DNA from: Massilibacteroides sp.
Lineage (GTDB): Bacteria; Bacteroidota; Bacteroidia; Bacteroidales; Tannerellaceae
Assembly: GCF_028705895.1 (NCBI RefSeq)
Contig: NZ_JAQWCQ010000010.1
Span: 1-64,000, forward strand
Direction of reading: 5' to 3'
DNA: 64,000 nt
The notes under the pieces are model-generated. The model saw only the letters and a program-made list of their open reading frames with translations, was not told the DNA's origin and did not search any database. Positions 1 through 8,795 of the stretch are shown one piece after another; within the stretch, counting starts at the first letter, position 1, and the number at the start of each line of letters is the position of its first letter. Position numbers and translations under genes: made by a program.

Positions 1-581
1 ATAATTTTGTTTGTATAGGTATTGGCTTGAAGCCATTTTTCTGCTCGTTCAATCAGATCAAAGATTGGTTCGTTCACCGTTTCTCTTTCAAGAAGCGTTT
101 TGCATTTCTTTTTTTGCACCCAAAGGATCGCATTACGACTGTCGGAATAGATGGGGAGATCACTCTTTTTTTGCTTCAGGAAAGCTAAACCATGCACAAT
201 TGCAAGAAACTCGCCGATATTATTTGTTCCCTTCTTTAACGGACCGACACGGAATATTTCCTGTCCCGTAGCCGTATAAACCCCTCGGTATTCCATATCA
301 CCCGGATTACCACTACAGGCAGCATCCACCGCCAGACTCTTAGCTATGATAGACTTTTTCTCCTGATCGGCAAGCTTAGAAAATGAAGTTTTAGACGCTG
401 AACGAGGTTTGATATAATCCCCATAGCCGTTTTCCAAAGCAGCAACAGCCTCTTCCCGGGTTTCAAAGGATTTATACTTCGCTCCCTCCTGCCCCTCAAC
501 CTGCATTTTACACTCCTCCCAGTTGTCATACACCCCCGGATTGAGTCCCTTCCAAACTACATAATACTTCCTCTTCGCCAT
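1..581 (-). CDS. rnhA: Ribonuclease H1 with N-terminal viroplasmin domain (3' part cut by the window edge)
   Basis: Read on the minus strand from an ATG at 579-581, the frame stays open to the window edge (193 codons). The protein begins MAKRKYYVVWKGLNPGVYDNW, the viroplasmin (RNA/DNA-hybrid binding) domain seen in eukaryote-type RNases H and in many Bacteroidales. The RNase H fold follows, with catalytic acidic residues visible in VDAACSGNPG (D), NIGEF (E) and IYSDSR (D). The last catalytic Asp would lie beyond position 1. The family cleaves the RNA strand of RNA-DNA hybrids in the cytoplasm. The gene is divergent from the Rpn-like gene at 772. Confidence 0.93.
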   Translation of the reverse strand, partial: MAKRKYYVVWKGLNPGVYDNWEECKMQVEGQEGAKYKSFETREEAVAALENGYGDYIKPRSASKTSFSKLADQEKKSIIAKSLAVDAACSGNPGDMEYRGVYTATGQEIFRVGPLKKGTNNIGEFLAIVHGLAFLKQKKSDLPIYSDSRNAILWVQKKKCKTLLERETVNEPIFDLIERAEKWLQANTYTNKI

Positions 582-771
582 CCTATTTTAATAACAGAGT
601 ACAAACATACGAGAAAAACAGCAACTTCGCTGGACTCTGTTTTTATAAAATAGTGAAATAAGAAAACCTCCTGTTTGATTCGCTTCACAAAATACCTGTT
701 GACGCTCTCGCTTGTTTTCTTTACTTTCGTGCCGCAAAATAATTAAAACACAATCATAAAAACCTTAACAG

Positions 772-1669
772 ATGAACGAAAGATTTTTTCCTTATTATAT
801 TAATCCACTAACGGATTTTGGGTTTGCCAAAATCTTTTTCGATGAACTAAATAAAGACTTGTTGATTGATTTCCTGAATGAGATCATCCCCGAACCGGAC
901 AAAATTGTTGACCTGCAATATCAACCGACCATTTTTCATGGTGAACTTGAAGGTGACCGTAAGACAATTTTTGATATTTTCTGCACCAACGAAAAAAAAG
1001 AATTTTTTATTGTAGAAATACAACGTGCAAAACAACCCTATTTCCGTGACCGGAGCTTATATTATGCCTCACGTCCGATCCAGAATCAGGCCACTAAAGG
1101 TAAATGGGACTTTCATCTAAAAGCAGTCTATTTTGTCGGCATATTGGACTTTATCCTTTTTGATGAAATAAACGATGATTCAAACCATTATCTGGAATAC
1201 GTGCAATTAATCCGGCAAAGGACAGGTACTTTGTATTCAAAAAAGCTTAAATTCGCATTCGTGGAGTTACCTAAATTCCTCAAAACAGTGACAGATCTAA
1301 GAACCAATACGGATCGGTGGTTGTTTTGTTTACGTAACCTGTCACGATTAGACAGCCGTCCTTCGGCAGTGCAGGGGGCGTATTTTTGAGAAACTATTTA
1401 AAGCAGCAGAAATCGGACGATTAACGACACAGGAAATGGAAGCATACAAGAAAAGTATAATAGAATATGACGATGTGCGCAGTGCTGTAGATTATGCGCG
1501 CGAAGAGGGTATTGAGTACGGAATAAAGAAAGGCCTGAAAGAAGGTATTGAGAAAGAAAGGCAGACCATTGCCCTGAATTGTTTGAAACAAGGGCTGTCG
1601 ATAGAAGAGACATGCCGGTTAACAGGATTAAGTAAACAAGAGATACTAAATTTAAGAAAAGAGATTTAG
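772..1669 (+). pseudogene. Rpn-family PD-(D/E)XK nuclease / putative transposase, broken by a single-base frameshift
   Basis: The first frame (772-1389) carries the family N-terminus with LTDFGFAKIFF and a nuclease core, FDIF (D68) ... VEIQ (E82, Q84). It runs to LSRLDSRPSAVQG and then stops at TGA 1387-1389. The next frame continues the family exactly, RIFEKLFKAAEIGRL, and ends at 1669 in a Gly-rich coil and a C-terminal helix-turn-helix-like tail. Removing one G from the five-G run 1374-1378 would restore a protein of about 298 residues, the usual length. Rpn proteins act in recombination-linked DNA cleavage and are often multicopy in Bacteroidales. The break could be real decay, phase variation or a sequencing error. 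A weak -7-like TACTTTCG lies at 722-729. Confidence 0.82.
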
Positions 1670-1722
1670 TTGGAAGAACTATTACTTCAAACAATATATT
1701 AGCAGAATGCAAGTTCTTAGAG

Positions 1723-1764
1723 ATTTGCCCGGATGTACGAAAGAAGTGTATGTTTGGGCAAATT
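1723..1764 (+). terminator. Stem-loop after the Rpn-like gene
   Basis: ATTTGCCC (1723-1730) pairs with GGGCAAAT (1757-1764). No T-tract follows, so this may be a transcript-end structure rather than a full intrinsic terminator. Confidence 0.35.
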
Positions 1765-1816
1765 CATTACATATCATTCCTTCGGGATAACTAAACTCAT
1801 AAATAAAATAAATAAT

Positions 1817-1824
1817 TACTTTTG
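1817..1824 (+). promoter_or_regulatory. -7 promoter element for the ECF sigma gene
   Basis: TACTTTTG matches the Bacteroidota -7 consensus TAnnTTTG exactly and lies 23 bases before the TTG start at 1848. No clear -33 TTTG is visible. Confidence 0.5.
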
Positions 1825-1847
1825 TCACTATTGAAAACAAGACCACG

Positions 1848-2411
1848 TTGAGAAAAGAAGAGAACGATATACGATTTAGAAATATCTACATTTCTTACTA
1901 TGCGAAAATGAAACGTTTTGCTTGTAGATATGTACTTTTCGAAGAAGATGCCGAGAATATTGTTCAAGATGTATTTCTCGATCTCTTAGAAAGGAAAGAC
2001 ACCCTTACATCCCATATCAATATATTAGCTTTTCTCTTTACTGCGGTTAAGAACAAATGTATCGACCATCTTCGCAATCAATCAGTCAGACAACGGACTA
2101 CGGAAACATTAAAAGAAGAATATCAGATTGCCTTGCAGATGAGTTTGGATTCATTAGAAGCATTCGACCTGAACCTGTTTGCAGAGGAAGACATAGAAAT
2201 GATCCTGAAAAAGGCCATTAATTCTTTGCCTGAAAAATGCCGTGAAATATTTATCCTTAGCAAAATAGAAGGCGAAAAACAAAAAACAATAGCACAGAAA
2301 CTAAATATATCCGTCAATACGGTTGAAACTCAGATAGGAATTGCTTATAAAAAGCTTCGTGAAGAACTCAAAAATTACCTGCCGATTCTTTTTTTCTTAC
2401 TTTCTCTTTAA
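1848..2411 (+). CDS. ECF RNA polymerase sigma factor of a SusC/SusD locus
   Basis: This 187-aa sigma-70 family protein has region 2 at about residues 15-80 (DAENIVQDVFLDLLE) and region 4 at about 117-175 (SLPEKCREIF, then an HTH with NISVNTVETQIG). It lies directly upstream of a FecR anti-sigma gene and a susC/susD pair, the standard arrangement in which a TonB-dependent transporter signals through FecR to release the sigma factor. The listed start is TTG. An in-frame ATG (residue 21, MKRFACRY) would lose part of region 2, so TTG is preferred. The C-terminal tail is unusually hydrophobic (LPILFFLLSL). Confidence 0.92.
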   Translation: MRKEENDIRFRNIYISYYAKMKRFACRYVLFEEDAENIVQDVFLDLLERKDTLTSHINILAFLFTAVKNKCIDHLRNQSVRQRTTETLKEEYQIALQMSLDSLEAFDLNLFAEEDIEMILKKAINSLPEKCREIFILSKIEGEKQKTIAQKLNISVNTVETQIGIAYKKLREELKNYLPILFFLLSL

Positions 2412-2478
2412 AAACGTCATTTTCCTTTAGCGGATTTTAAAGCGTCGTTCGTTAACTTTATATACATTACCCCAATAT

Positions 2479-3444
2479 ATGGACGAACGGTTACATAAAT
2501 ATTTTCTTGGAGAACTGAATTCGGAAGAACAGTCTGAACTCTTTCATCTTCTGAGAGAGAACTCTGCTCTGCGTGAACAGTTTCGCCACCATCAGAATTT
2601 ATATGCTCTTCTGGATATCCTCCCTAATCATAACGATATTACAAAAGGAGAAAAAAGCTACAATGATTTTATTTCTAAAAGCAAAAAAACAAAATCAAAA
2701 TACTTACCACATATATTAAAATACGCAGCAGCAATTGCCGTATTGGTCATATCTACATGGTGGATTACTTACTCAATCTACCAAAACAAATTTGAAACAG
2801 AAACAAATACATTATATGTACCTCCCGGACAACGCGCATGTTTAACATTACACGATGGAACTACAGTTTGGCTAAATGCTAAATCAACTCTCACCTACCC
2901 ATCTCGTTTCTCTGAAGACAAACGAGAAGTTAAACTCACGGGAGAAGCCTTTTTCGATGTCTCAAAGAATCCATTCGCACCGTTTAGTGTATCCGTAAAA
3001 GACATCACAGTCAAAGTACTCGGAACTGAATTCAACCTATTAGCCTATCCGGAATCCGAACAAATCCAAACCAGCTTACTAAGCGGATCAGTAGAGATAA
3101 CCAACAAAACTACAAATCGAAAAATAACTCTTATCCCTGATCAGGAAGCTTTGATAACAGGAACAAAAATGGAAATAGGAAATATCAAACAACACGCCTA
3201 TTTCCTATGGAAAGATGGAATTTACAGCTTTGATCAGGAACGGTTTGCCGAAATTATAAAGAAACTCGAACTCTATTACGACACAAAGATCATCGTAAAG
3301 AATCCTGAGATATACAATTTCGTTTACACCGGAAAATTCCGTCAACAAGACGGTATAGACGAAATACTACGAATCATACAAAAGATACATAATTTCAAAA
3401 TAGACCGCGATCGGGAAAACAATACAATAACATTAAGTAAATAA
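2479..3444 (+). CDS. FecR-family anti-sigma factor
   Basis: The 321-aa protein has a cytoplasmic N-terminal sigma-binding region (about 1-79), a single membrane helix at about 80-101 and a periplasmic FecR domain at about 111-205 (VPPGQRACLTLHDGTTVWLNA). A C-terminal DUF4974/STN-contact domain lies at about 250-318 (YSFDQERFAEIIKKLELYYD). It should hold the upstream ECF sigma inactive until the STN domain of the downstream SusC contacts it in the periplasm. The gap to the sigma gene is 67 bases, and the susC gene follows after 133 bases that hold a candidate antisense RNA. Confidence 0.94.
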   Translation: MDERLHKYFLGELNSEEQSELFHLLRENSALREQFRHHQNLYALLDILPNHNDITKGEKSYNDFISKSKKTKSKYLPHILKYAAAIAVLVISTWWITYSIYQNKFETETNTLYVPPGQRACLTLHDGTTVWLNAKSTLTYPSRFSEDKREVKLTGEAFFDVSKNPFAPFSVSVKDITVKVLGTEFNLLAYPESEQIQTSLLSGSVEITNKTTNRKITLIPDQEALITGTKMEIGNIKQHAYFLWKDGIYSFDQERFAEIIKKLELYYDTKIIVKNPEIYNFVYTGKFRQQDGIDEILRIIQKIHNFKIDRDRENNTITLSK

Positions 3445-3477
3445 AAAAGACAGCCTATGAAATAAACCAGTTAGCCT

Positions 3478-3516
3478 AAAAAAAGAAAACCGGCAAATGC
3501 GGGAACATCTGCCGGT
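3478..3516 (-). terminator. Intrinsic terminator on the minus strand upstream of susC
   Basis: An 11-bp GC-rich stem with a 6-base loop is followed on the minus strand by a T-rich tract (TTTTCTTTTTTT). On the plus strand the same hairpin is followed by CAGTGTTG with no T-tract, so the orientation is clear. Confidence 0.7.
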
Positions 3517-3564
3517 CAGTGTTGAAGTAAACACAAACCTCGTAAAAAATTAATATTCACTTAA
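3478..3564 (-). ncRNA. Candidate antisense sRNA in the susC leader (DonS-like)
   Basis: On the minus strand a perfect -7 box TATCTTTG occupies 3578-3571, putting a start near 3564. About 50 bases on, a stem ACCGGCAGATG/CATTTGCCGGT (3516-3489, one mismatch, 6-base loop) is followed at once by TTTTCTTTTTTT (3489-3478), a textbook intrinsic terminator on this strand only. The predicted RNA of about 85 nt is antisense to the intergenic leader just before the susC start. Cis-antisense sRNAs such as DonS of Bacteroides fragilis repress susC in PULs with the same ECF sigma/anti-sigma layout. The signals are read from sequence. Expression and repression are inferred. Confidence 0.62.
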
Positions 3565-3577
3565 CATTAGCAAAGAT

Positions 3578-6500
3578 ATGAAAATAAAAACTTTGTTACC
3601 ACCTACTATTGAATGGAATAAACACATTAAAGATTATTTCAGGATTATGAAAATAACCATTACACTATTATTCGTCTGCATGTTCCAACTCATGGCATAT
3701 ACAGGCAGTGCACAGAACACGGTGATTAAAATAAACTCTAACTCCCTATCCGTTAAAGACCTATTTAACGAGATTGAGAAACAGACAGAATATCTCGTTG
3801 TATTCAGTGATAAAGATCTCGATTCAAACAGAGAAATCATCGTAAAAAATAAATCTATTGAAATAGGTTCACTTCTTGCCACAGCGTTCAATGATACTGA
3901 TATTGAGTATCTTTTTGAGAACAATTATATTGTTTTGAAAAAGAAGAACTCTGCCGAAACAAATGTAACCACACAAGTCTCCCAACAATCCGGACGTCAA
4001 ATAAAAGGTACTGTAACCGATGAGAAAGGCGAACCGATCATTGGGGCTAATGTCGTAGAGAAAGGGACTACAAACGGAACGATTACAGATATGGATGGAA
4101 AATTCGTTCTAACAATCTCGGGATCTAGCCCTTTAGTCGTATCTTATATCGGATACAAAGAAAGAAACGTTATAGTTGGCCAAGAAACAATGTTTAACAT
4201 CAAATTAGCAGAAGATCTTCAAGCATTGGAAGAAGTGGTCGTGGTTGGGTATGGAACACAACGAGCAAAAGATTTGACAACCTCCATTGCAAATGTTGCA
4301 ATGAAGAATGTGAAAAGCATGCCTGTTAGTGGATTAGATCAGGCTCTAACTGGTCAGGTTGCAGGGGTCATGATAAACACATCTAATGGTATTCCTGGTG
4401 GAGGCCCCCAAATAAAAGTAAGAGGACTTGGGGCTGTTGGCGCCAAAAGTCAACCATTATATGTAATAGATGGATTTCCTCTACCCACAAATTCTGATGA
4501 AAGGTCAAACCCGATTAACGATATACCACCTCAAGACATTGCATCAATTACCATACTAAAAGATGCTTCAGCAACAGCCATTTATGGTTCGCGAGGAGCA
4601 AATGGGGTAATTCTTGTGACAACACAACGGGGTATAAGCGGGAAACCAAGAATTCAGGCCACGGTTTATACAGGAATTCAAGAGGTTATTCCTCAAGAAA
4701 AACCAAATATGATGAACGCTACAGAATTTGCTCAATTCCAAAAAGAGAGACTGGAAGATTTAGGATTAGAAGTCCCTCCATTATATCAAAATCCAAAAGC
4801 ATTAGGAAAAGGGACTAACTGGTTTGAAGAAATAACTCAGATAGCTCCGGTTAATGAAATAAATCTTAGTATCAATGGTGGAGGAGATAAAATATCATCT
4901 TACGCTTCTGTTGGTTATTTTAAGCAAGATGGTGTTGTGATCAATACAGACTTTGAACGTATATCTGCTAGAGTAAATGTAGATGCAAAACTTGGTGAAA
5001 GGTTCTCTGTTGGCCTAAATCTAGCTCCTACATTTACACGTAAAAGCAGGGATATGACAGGAGGAAACGGACGTGAGCACGAAATAGGTTGGGCAATGAC
5101 GGCCAACCCTATTGCTCCGGTATATAATCCGGATGGATCATACAATACAATGATTGGGGATGAAACAGGTACTACTTGGAATTATCCTAACTTAGTACAA
5201 TCAATGAAAGAAATTAATCAACGGACAAAATCACAAAGGCTGATTGCCAGCCTTTTCGGGGAGTATAGTTTCTTTAGTGATCTAAAATTCAAATCATCAA
5301 TAAATATAGATTGGTTTGGAAGTAATTATACATCATTCCGTCCTTCAACACTTGGTGGGTTAAATCAAGCCCCTCCTACGATTCCTTCCAGTGGATATAA
5401 CCAATCAAATTATTTAAATTGGGCAACAGAAAATACACTAACCTATACAAAAACAATAGGAAGTCATTCAATCAATGGGCTACTTGGATTCACTTACCAA
5501 ACTCAAAAAGATGAAGGGGCAAATTTTTCAGGAAACGACTATACTTCTGATGAAATAGAAACATTAAATGCCGCTGGTAGAATTGGTGGATGGAATTCTT
5601 GGATTAATGAGTGGACTTTGATTTCCTATCTAGCTCGTGCAACCTATAATTACAAGCAGAAATATCTATTAACTGCTGCCATTCGCCGGGATGGATCTTC
5701 TCGTTTTGGAGAAGATTCCAGATGGGGAACTTTCCCTTCTGTATCTCTTGGATGGCGTTTAAACGAAGAACGTTTTATGCAAGAAGCGGTTTGGATCGAT
5801 GATCTTAAAATAAGAGGATCATATGGATTAGCTGGAAATTTTGAGATAGGGAATTATACCTATATGAGCGAAATTACCAAAGCAAATTATGTATTAAACG
5901 GAGCTTTAGCGGGAGGACGCAGAATGAATACAATAGGTAATCCCTGTCTAGGTTGGGAACAAGTTTATGAGTGGAATATTGGGCTTGATTTCAGTATATT
6001 TAATGATCGTTTCTCGTTCATCGCAGATTTTTATAAGAGGAATACAAAAAATCTGCTTTTAGATATAGAACTTCCAGCTTCGTCTGGATTCAAGAGCGCA
6101 AAAGAAAATAATGGGAACTTACAAAATACAGGATTTGAGTTTAGTATTACTAGTCGTAACTTACGTACTGAAAATCTATTATGGACAACGAGCGCCAATA
6201 TCGCTTTTAACAAGAACAAAGTTATTTCTTTGGGGCGTGATAACACGCCGATACTAACGGGATTCAGTGGGGAACAAAATCCTACCCATATTACAATGGT
6301 AGGCAAACCATTAGGCCTTTTTTATGGCTATGTTGTGGAAGGTCTATACACTCAAGAAGATATTGACAATCCGAATGTTGCAAAATTTCCTGGGGCAATT
6401 GCAGGTAATATTAAAGTGAAAGATATAGATGGAAGTGGAGATATCACAGCGGTTAATGACTTTGATGTTATTGGTGATCCTTATCCAGACTTTACATTTG

Positions 6501-7003
6501 GTATCACAAATGTCTTGAATTATAAACAATGGGATATGCGTATTTCAATGAGTGGTTCTGTTGGAGGTCAATTATTGAAGACTCAATATGAATACACTCA
6601 TAATACTGATGGCATTTTCAATGTAACCAAAGATATGGTTAATAGATACCGTTCTGAAGAACAACCAGGTGATGGACGTACTCCAACCACTTCTGGATCA
6701 AGTAGAGGACGTGTAATATATAGAGATGTTAATTCAGATTGGGTTATAGACAATGATTATCTCTGGATTAAAAATATAACATTGGGATATAACTTAGATA
6801 AAGGAATAAAAAAAATATGCTCAAATGCAAGATTCTATGTTAGCATTCAAAATGCATTTCTAATTACGGGCTATGATGGTAATCCTGAAATAACAAATTA
6901 TGGAAATAGCGGACAAAAAGCCGGGTCTATGGTTCCTGGAGTAGATTATACAGGGTATCCGGTAGCTAGAACATATTCATTGGGTATTAATTTAACTTTT
7001 TGA
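3578..7003 (+). CDS. SusC-like TonB-dependent transporter with STN signalling domain
   Basis: This 1141-aa outer-membrane protein has a long signal sequence (cleavage after about residue 45, GSAQ), an STN/secretin-like domain at about 47-122 that signals to FecR, and a CarboxypepD_reg-like domain at about 141-217 (IKGTVTDEKGEPIIGANV). The TonB-box/SusC motif is EEVVVVGYGTQ near 218. A plug follows (PLYVIDGFPLP, ILKDASATAIYGSRGANGVI), and then a 22-strand barrel ending in INLTF. It imports glycan fragments together with the SusD lipoprotein encoded 18 bases downstream. The STN domain plus the upstream sigma/FecR pair indicate trans-envelope induction. The substrate is unknown because no glycosidase lies next to it. 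Confidence 0.95.
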   Translation: MKIKTLLPPTIEWNKHIKDYFRIMKITITLLFVCMFQLMAYTGSAQNTVIKINSNSLSVKDLFNEIEKQTEYLVVFSDKDLDSNREIIVKNKSIEIGSLLATAFNDTDIEYLFENNYIVLKKKNSAETNVTTQVSQQSGRQIKGTVTDEKGEPIIGANVVEKGTTNGTITDMDGKFVLTISGSSPLVVSYIGYKERNVIVGQETMFNIKLAEDLQALEEVVVVGYGTQRAKDLTTSIANVAMKNVKSMPVSGLDQALTGQVAGVMINTSNGIPGGGPQIKVRGLGAVGAKSQPLYVIDGFPLPTNSDERSNPINDIPPQDIASITILKDASATAIYGSRGANGVILVTTQRGISGKPRIQATVYTGIQEVIPQEKPNMMNATEFAQFQKERLEDLGLEVPPLYQNPKALGKGTNWFEEITQIAPVNEINLSINGGGDKISSYASVGYFKQDGVVINTDFERISARVNVDAKLGERFSVGLNLAPTFTRKSRDMTGGNGREHEIGWAMTANPIAPVYNPDGSYNTMIGDETGTTWNYPNLVQSMKEINQRTKSQRLIASLFGEYSFFSDLKFKSSINIDWFGSNYTSFRPSTLGGLNQAPPTIPSSGYNQSNYLNWATENTLTYTKTIGSHSINGLLGFTYQTQKDEGANFSGNDYTSDEIETLNAAGRIGGWNSWINEWTLISYLARATYNYKQKYLLTAAIRRDGSSRFGEDSRWGTFPSVSLGWRLNEERFMQEAVWIDDLKIRGSYGLAGNFEIGNYTYMSEITKANYVLNGALAGGRRMNTIGNPCLGWEQVYEWNIGLDFSIFNDRFSFIADFYKRNTKNLLLDIELPASSGFKSAKENNGNLQNTGFEFSITSRNLRTENLLWTTSANIAFNKNKVISLGRDNTPILTGFSGEQNPTHITMVGKPLGLFYGYVVEGLYTQEDIDNPNVAKFPGAIAGNIKVKDIDGSGDITAVNDFDVIGDPYPDFTFGITNVLNYKQWDMRISMSGSVGGQLLKTQYEYTHNTDGIFNVTKDMVNRYRSEEQPGDGRTPTTSGSSRGRVIYRDVNSDWVIDNDYLWIKNITLGYNLDKGIKKICSNARFYVSIQNAFLITGYDGNPEITNYGNSGQKAGSMVPGVDYTGYPVARTYSLGINLTF

Positions 7004-7020
7004 TCTAAAAAAACAATAAT

Positions 7021-8580
7021 ATGAAAAATACAACTAAATATCTTTTGTTGCTAATGAGTATTGGAATGTTATCATGTAATGATAATCTTAATGTTAGCCC
7101 CTATATATTCACAAGCGATAAAGATTATTATAAAACAGAGGATCAGATAAAAAGCGCAATAAATGGCGTCTACGATAAATTGCAAGATATATATCGTGGA
7201 GATCATATATACATACATACAGAAATGCGTGCAGATAATACTAGTTTTCAATACTACGAAACAGACAGAGGAGTTCAACAACGTGAGGATATAAATGATT
7301 TTCTCATGACTGCTTCTAATGTTTATAATCAAAATGTTTGGGATAGATTATATGATGGAATCCAACAAACAAATGCAATTATTTCACACATTAGCAATAT
7401 TGAATACAAAGATTCAGAACTAAAAAATCAACATGAGGGAGAAGCTCGGTTTTTACGTGCATTCTTTTATTTTCATTTAGTAAGACTCTGGGGTGAGGTT
7501 CCTTTACGAGAGAAACCTACGACTGGCCCATCAGATGCTTTTACTTCTAAGAAAGGCTCTATTGACGAAATATATACCTTTATAAAGCAAGATGTTAATA
7601 TCTCAATTGAAAAACTACCAGTCAAGTATAATAATGAAATGGATAAAGGTAGATTAACTAAAGGCGCAGCCTATACTTTAATGGGAGAGATTTGCATGAC
7701 ATATAAACAAGATTATGAAGCGGCTGCTAATTATTTTACGGAAGTAACCAAGTTGGGGTATCAGTTATTAACAGGAGAAAATGGATATGCCAGCTTATTT
7801 GATCCAACAAATAAGAATCATGCAGAATCTATTTTTGAAGTACAATACAGCTCTGTTGTAGAAGGAGAGCATAGTGACTATATCTTTATTTGGGGACCTA
7901 AAAATGCGAGATCGACATTAATAAATACTGCATGGACAGGAGAAATGGGAGGTAGTAATATACCTACACTGGATATCATCCAAGCATATGAACCTGGGGA
8001 TATAAGAAAAGACGCTTCAATTGGTTACTTCGTAAATCAAAAAAATAGAGTTTATCAAGAGTCTCTCGGGAAAGATTTGACAGTTGTTGGTGATTCTATT
8101 GCATACATTAAAAAATTCTATCATACCCCATATACAGTTGATGGAAGAGCCGATGAAAATTGGCCTATTTATAGATATGGTTATCTCAAGTTGTTATTAG
8201 CAGAGGCATTAAATGAAACGGGTAAATCCGCGGAAGCGTTAATCCATTTGAATGAGGTACGTAAGAGAGCTGGATTGGAAGAAATTAAAACTACAAATCA
8301 AACAGAATTACGAGAAGCAATATTCAAAGAGATTCGAGTAGAGGTTGCATTTGAGAACCATCGCTGGTATCAGCTCTTACGAACAGGTAGAGCTATAGAA
8401 ATAATGAATGAACATGGGAAAAAAGAAAAAAAGCGTTTAAATGAGGCAGCAAAAAAATTAGGACAAGTTTGTCATCTCATTGATGCATCGTATAATATTC
8501 AGCCATATAAACTATTATTCCCGATACCTGAACGAGAGTGTAGGTTAAATGGTTTTAAAAATAATGAAGGGTGGTATTAA
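7021..8580 (+). CDS. SusD/RagB-like surface glycan-binding lipoprotein
   Basis: The 519-aa protein has a lipoprotein signal with lipobox LSC (Cys19) and the SusD helical TPR scaffold: GEARFLRAFFYFHLVRLWGEVPL, RLTKGAAYTLMGEI and the C-terminal family signature with RVEVAFENHRWYQLLRTGRA. It forms the lid of the SusC barrel at the cell surface and is encoded immediately after susC. A strong palindromic terminator follows, so the sigma-fecR-susC-susD group is a complete unit without its own enzymes. Confidence 0.95.
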   Translation: MKNTTKYLLLLMSIGMLSCNDNLNVSPYIFTSDKDYYKTEDQIKSAINGVYDKLQDIYRGDHIYIHTEMRADNTSFQYYETDRGVQQREDINDFLMTASNVYNQNVWDRLYDGIQQTNAIISHISNIEYKDSELKNQHEGEARFLRAFFYFHLVRLWGEVPLREKPTTGPSDAFTSKKGSIDEIYTFIKQDVNISIEKLPVKYNNEMDKGRLTKGAAYTLMGEICMTYKQDYEAAANYFTEVTKLGYQLLTGENGYASLFDPTNKNHAESIFEVQYSSVVEGEHSDYIFIWGPKNARSTLINTAWTGEMGGSNIPTLDIIQAYEPGDIRKDASIGYFVNQKNRVYQESLGKDLTVVGDSIAYIKKFYHTPYTVDGRADENWPIYRYGYLKLLLAEALNETGKSAEALIHLNEVRKRAGLEEIKTTNQTELREAIFKEIRVEVAFENHRWYQLLRTGRAIEIMNEHGKKEKKRLNEAAKKLGQVCHLIDASYNIQPYKLLFPIPERECRLNGFKNNEGWY

Positions 8581-8623
8581 TTTGTGCGCATCAATTATAA
8601 GTGATGATGTTATTCTTTTTTAG

Positions 8624-8671
8624 AACTATCCTCTATGTTTTTAATTATAATTAAAAGCATAGAGGATAGTT
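8624..8671. terminator. Long palindromic terminator after susD
   Basis: AACTATCCTCTATG (8624-8637) pairs perfectly with CATAGAGGATAGTT (8658-8671), and the inner AT-rich sequence TTTTAATTATAATTAAAA is itself palindromic. The stem is over 20 bp long and could end transcripts from either side. Confidence 0.7.
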
Positions 8672-8747
8672 TATTGAATATATGCCCCACACACAATAAA
8701 AGCACCTTAATACAAAGCATATTATCTCTCTTTTTTATTAAGTTTGT

Positions 8748-8755
8748 TATCTTTG
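8748..8755 (+). promoter_or_regulatory. -7 promoter element for the Asp-rich protein gene
   Basis: TATCTTTG is an exact TAnnTTTG match 40 bases before the start at 8796 and lies downstream of the susD terminator, so the next gene has its own promoter. Confidence 0.5.
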
Positions 8756-8795
8756 ACTTTTTGTACTGGAAAAAACTAATTAATAATCCTAATAC

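Noticed and set aside
1398..1712. 104-codon minus-strand open frame
   Set aside because: It is a shadow of the frameshifted Rpn tail, with no homology or promoter.
3634..3924. 96-codon minus-strand frame over the susC start
   Set aside because: Considered as a product of the antisense transcript, but it lies upstream of the predicted sRNA start (3564), has no plausible start signals and looks like a shadow of the STN domain.
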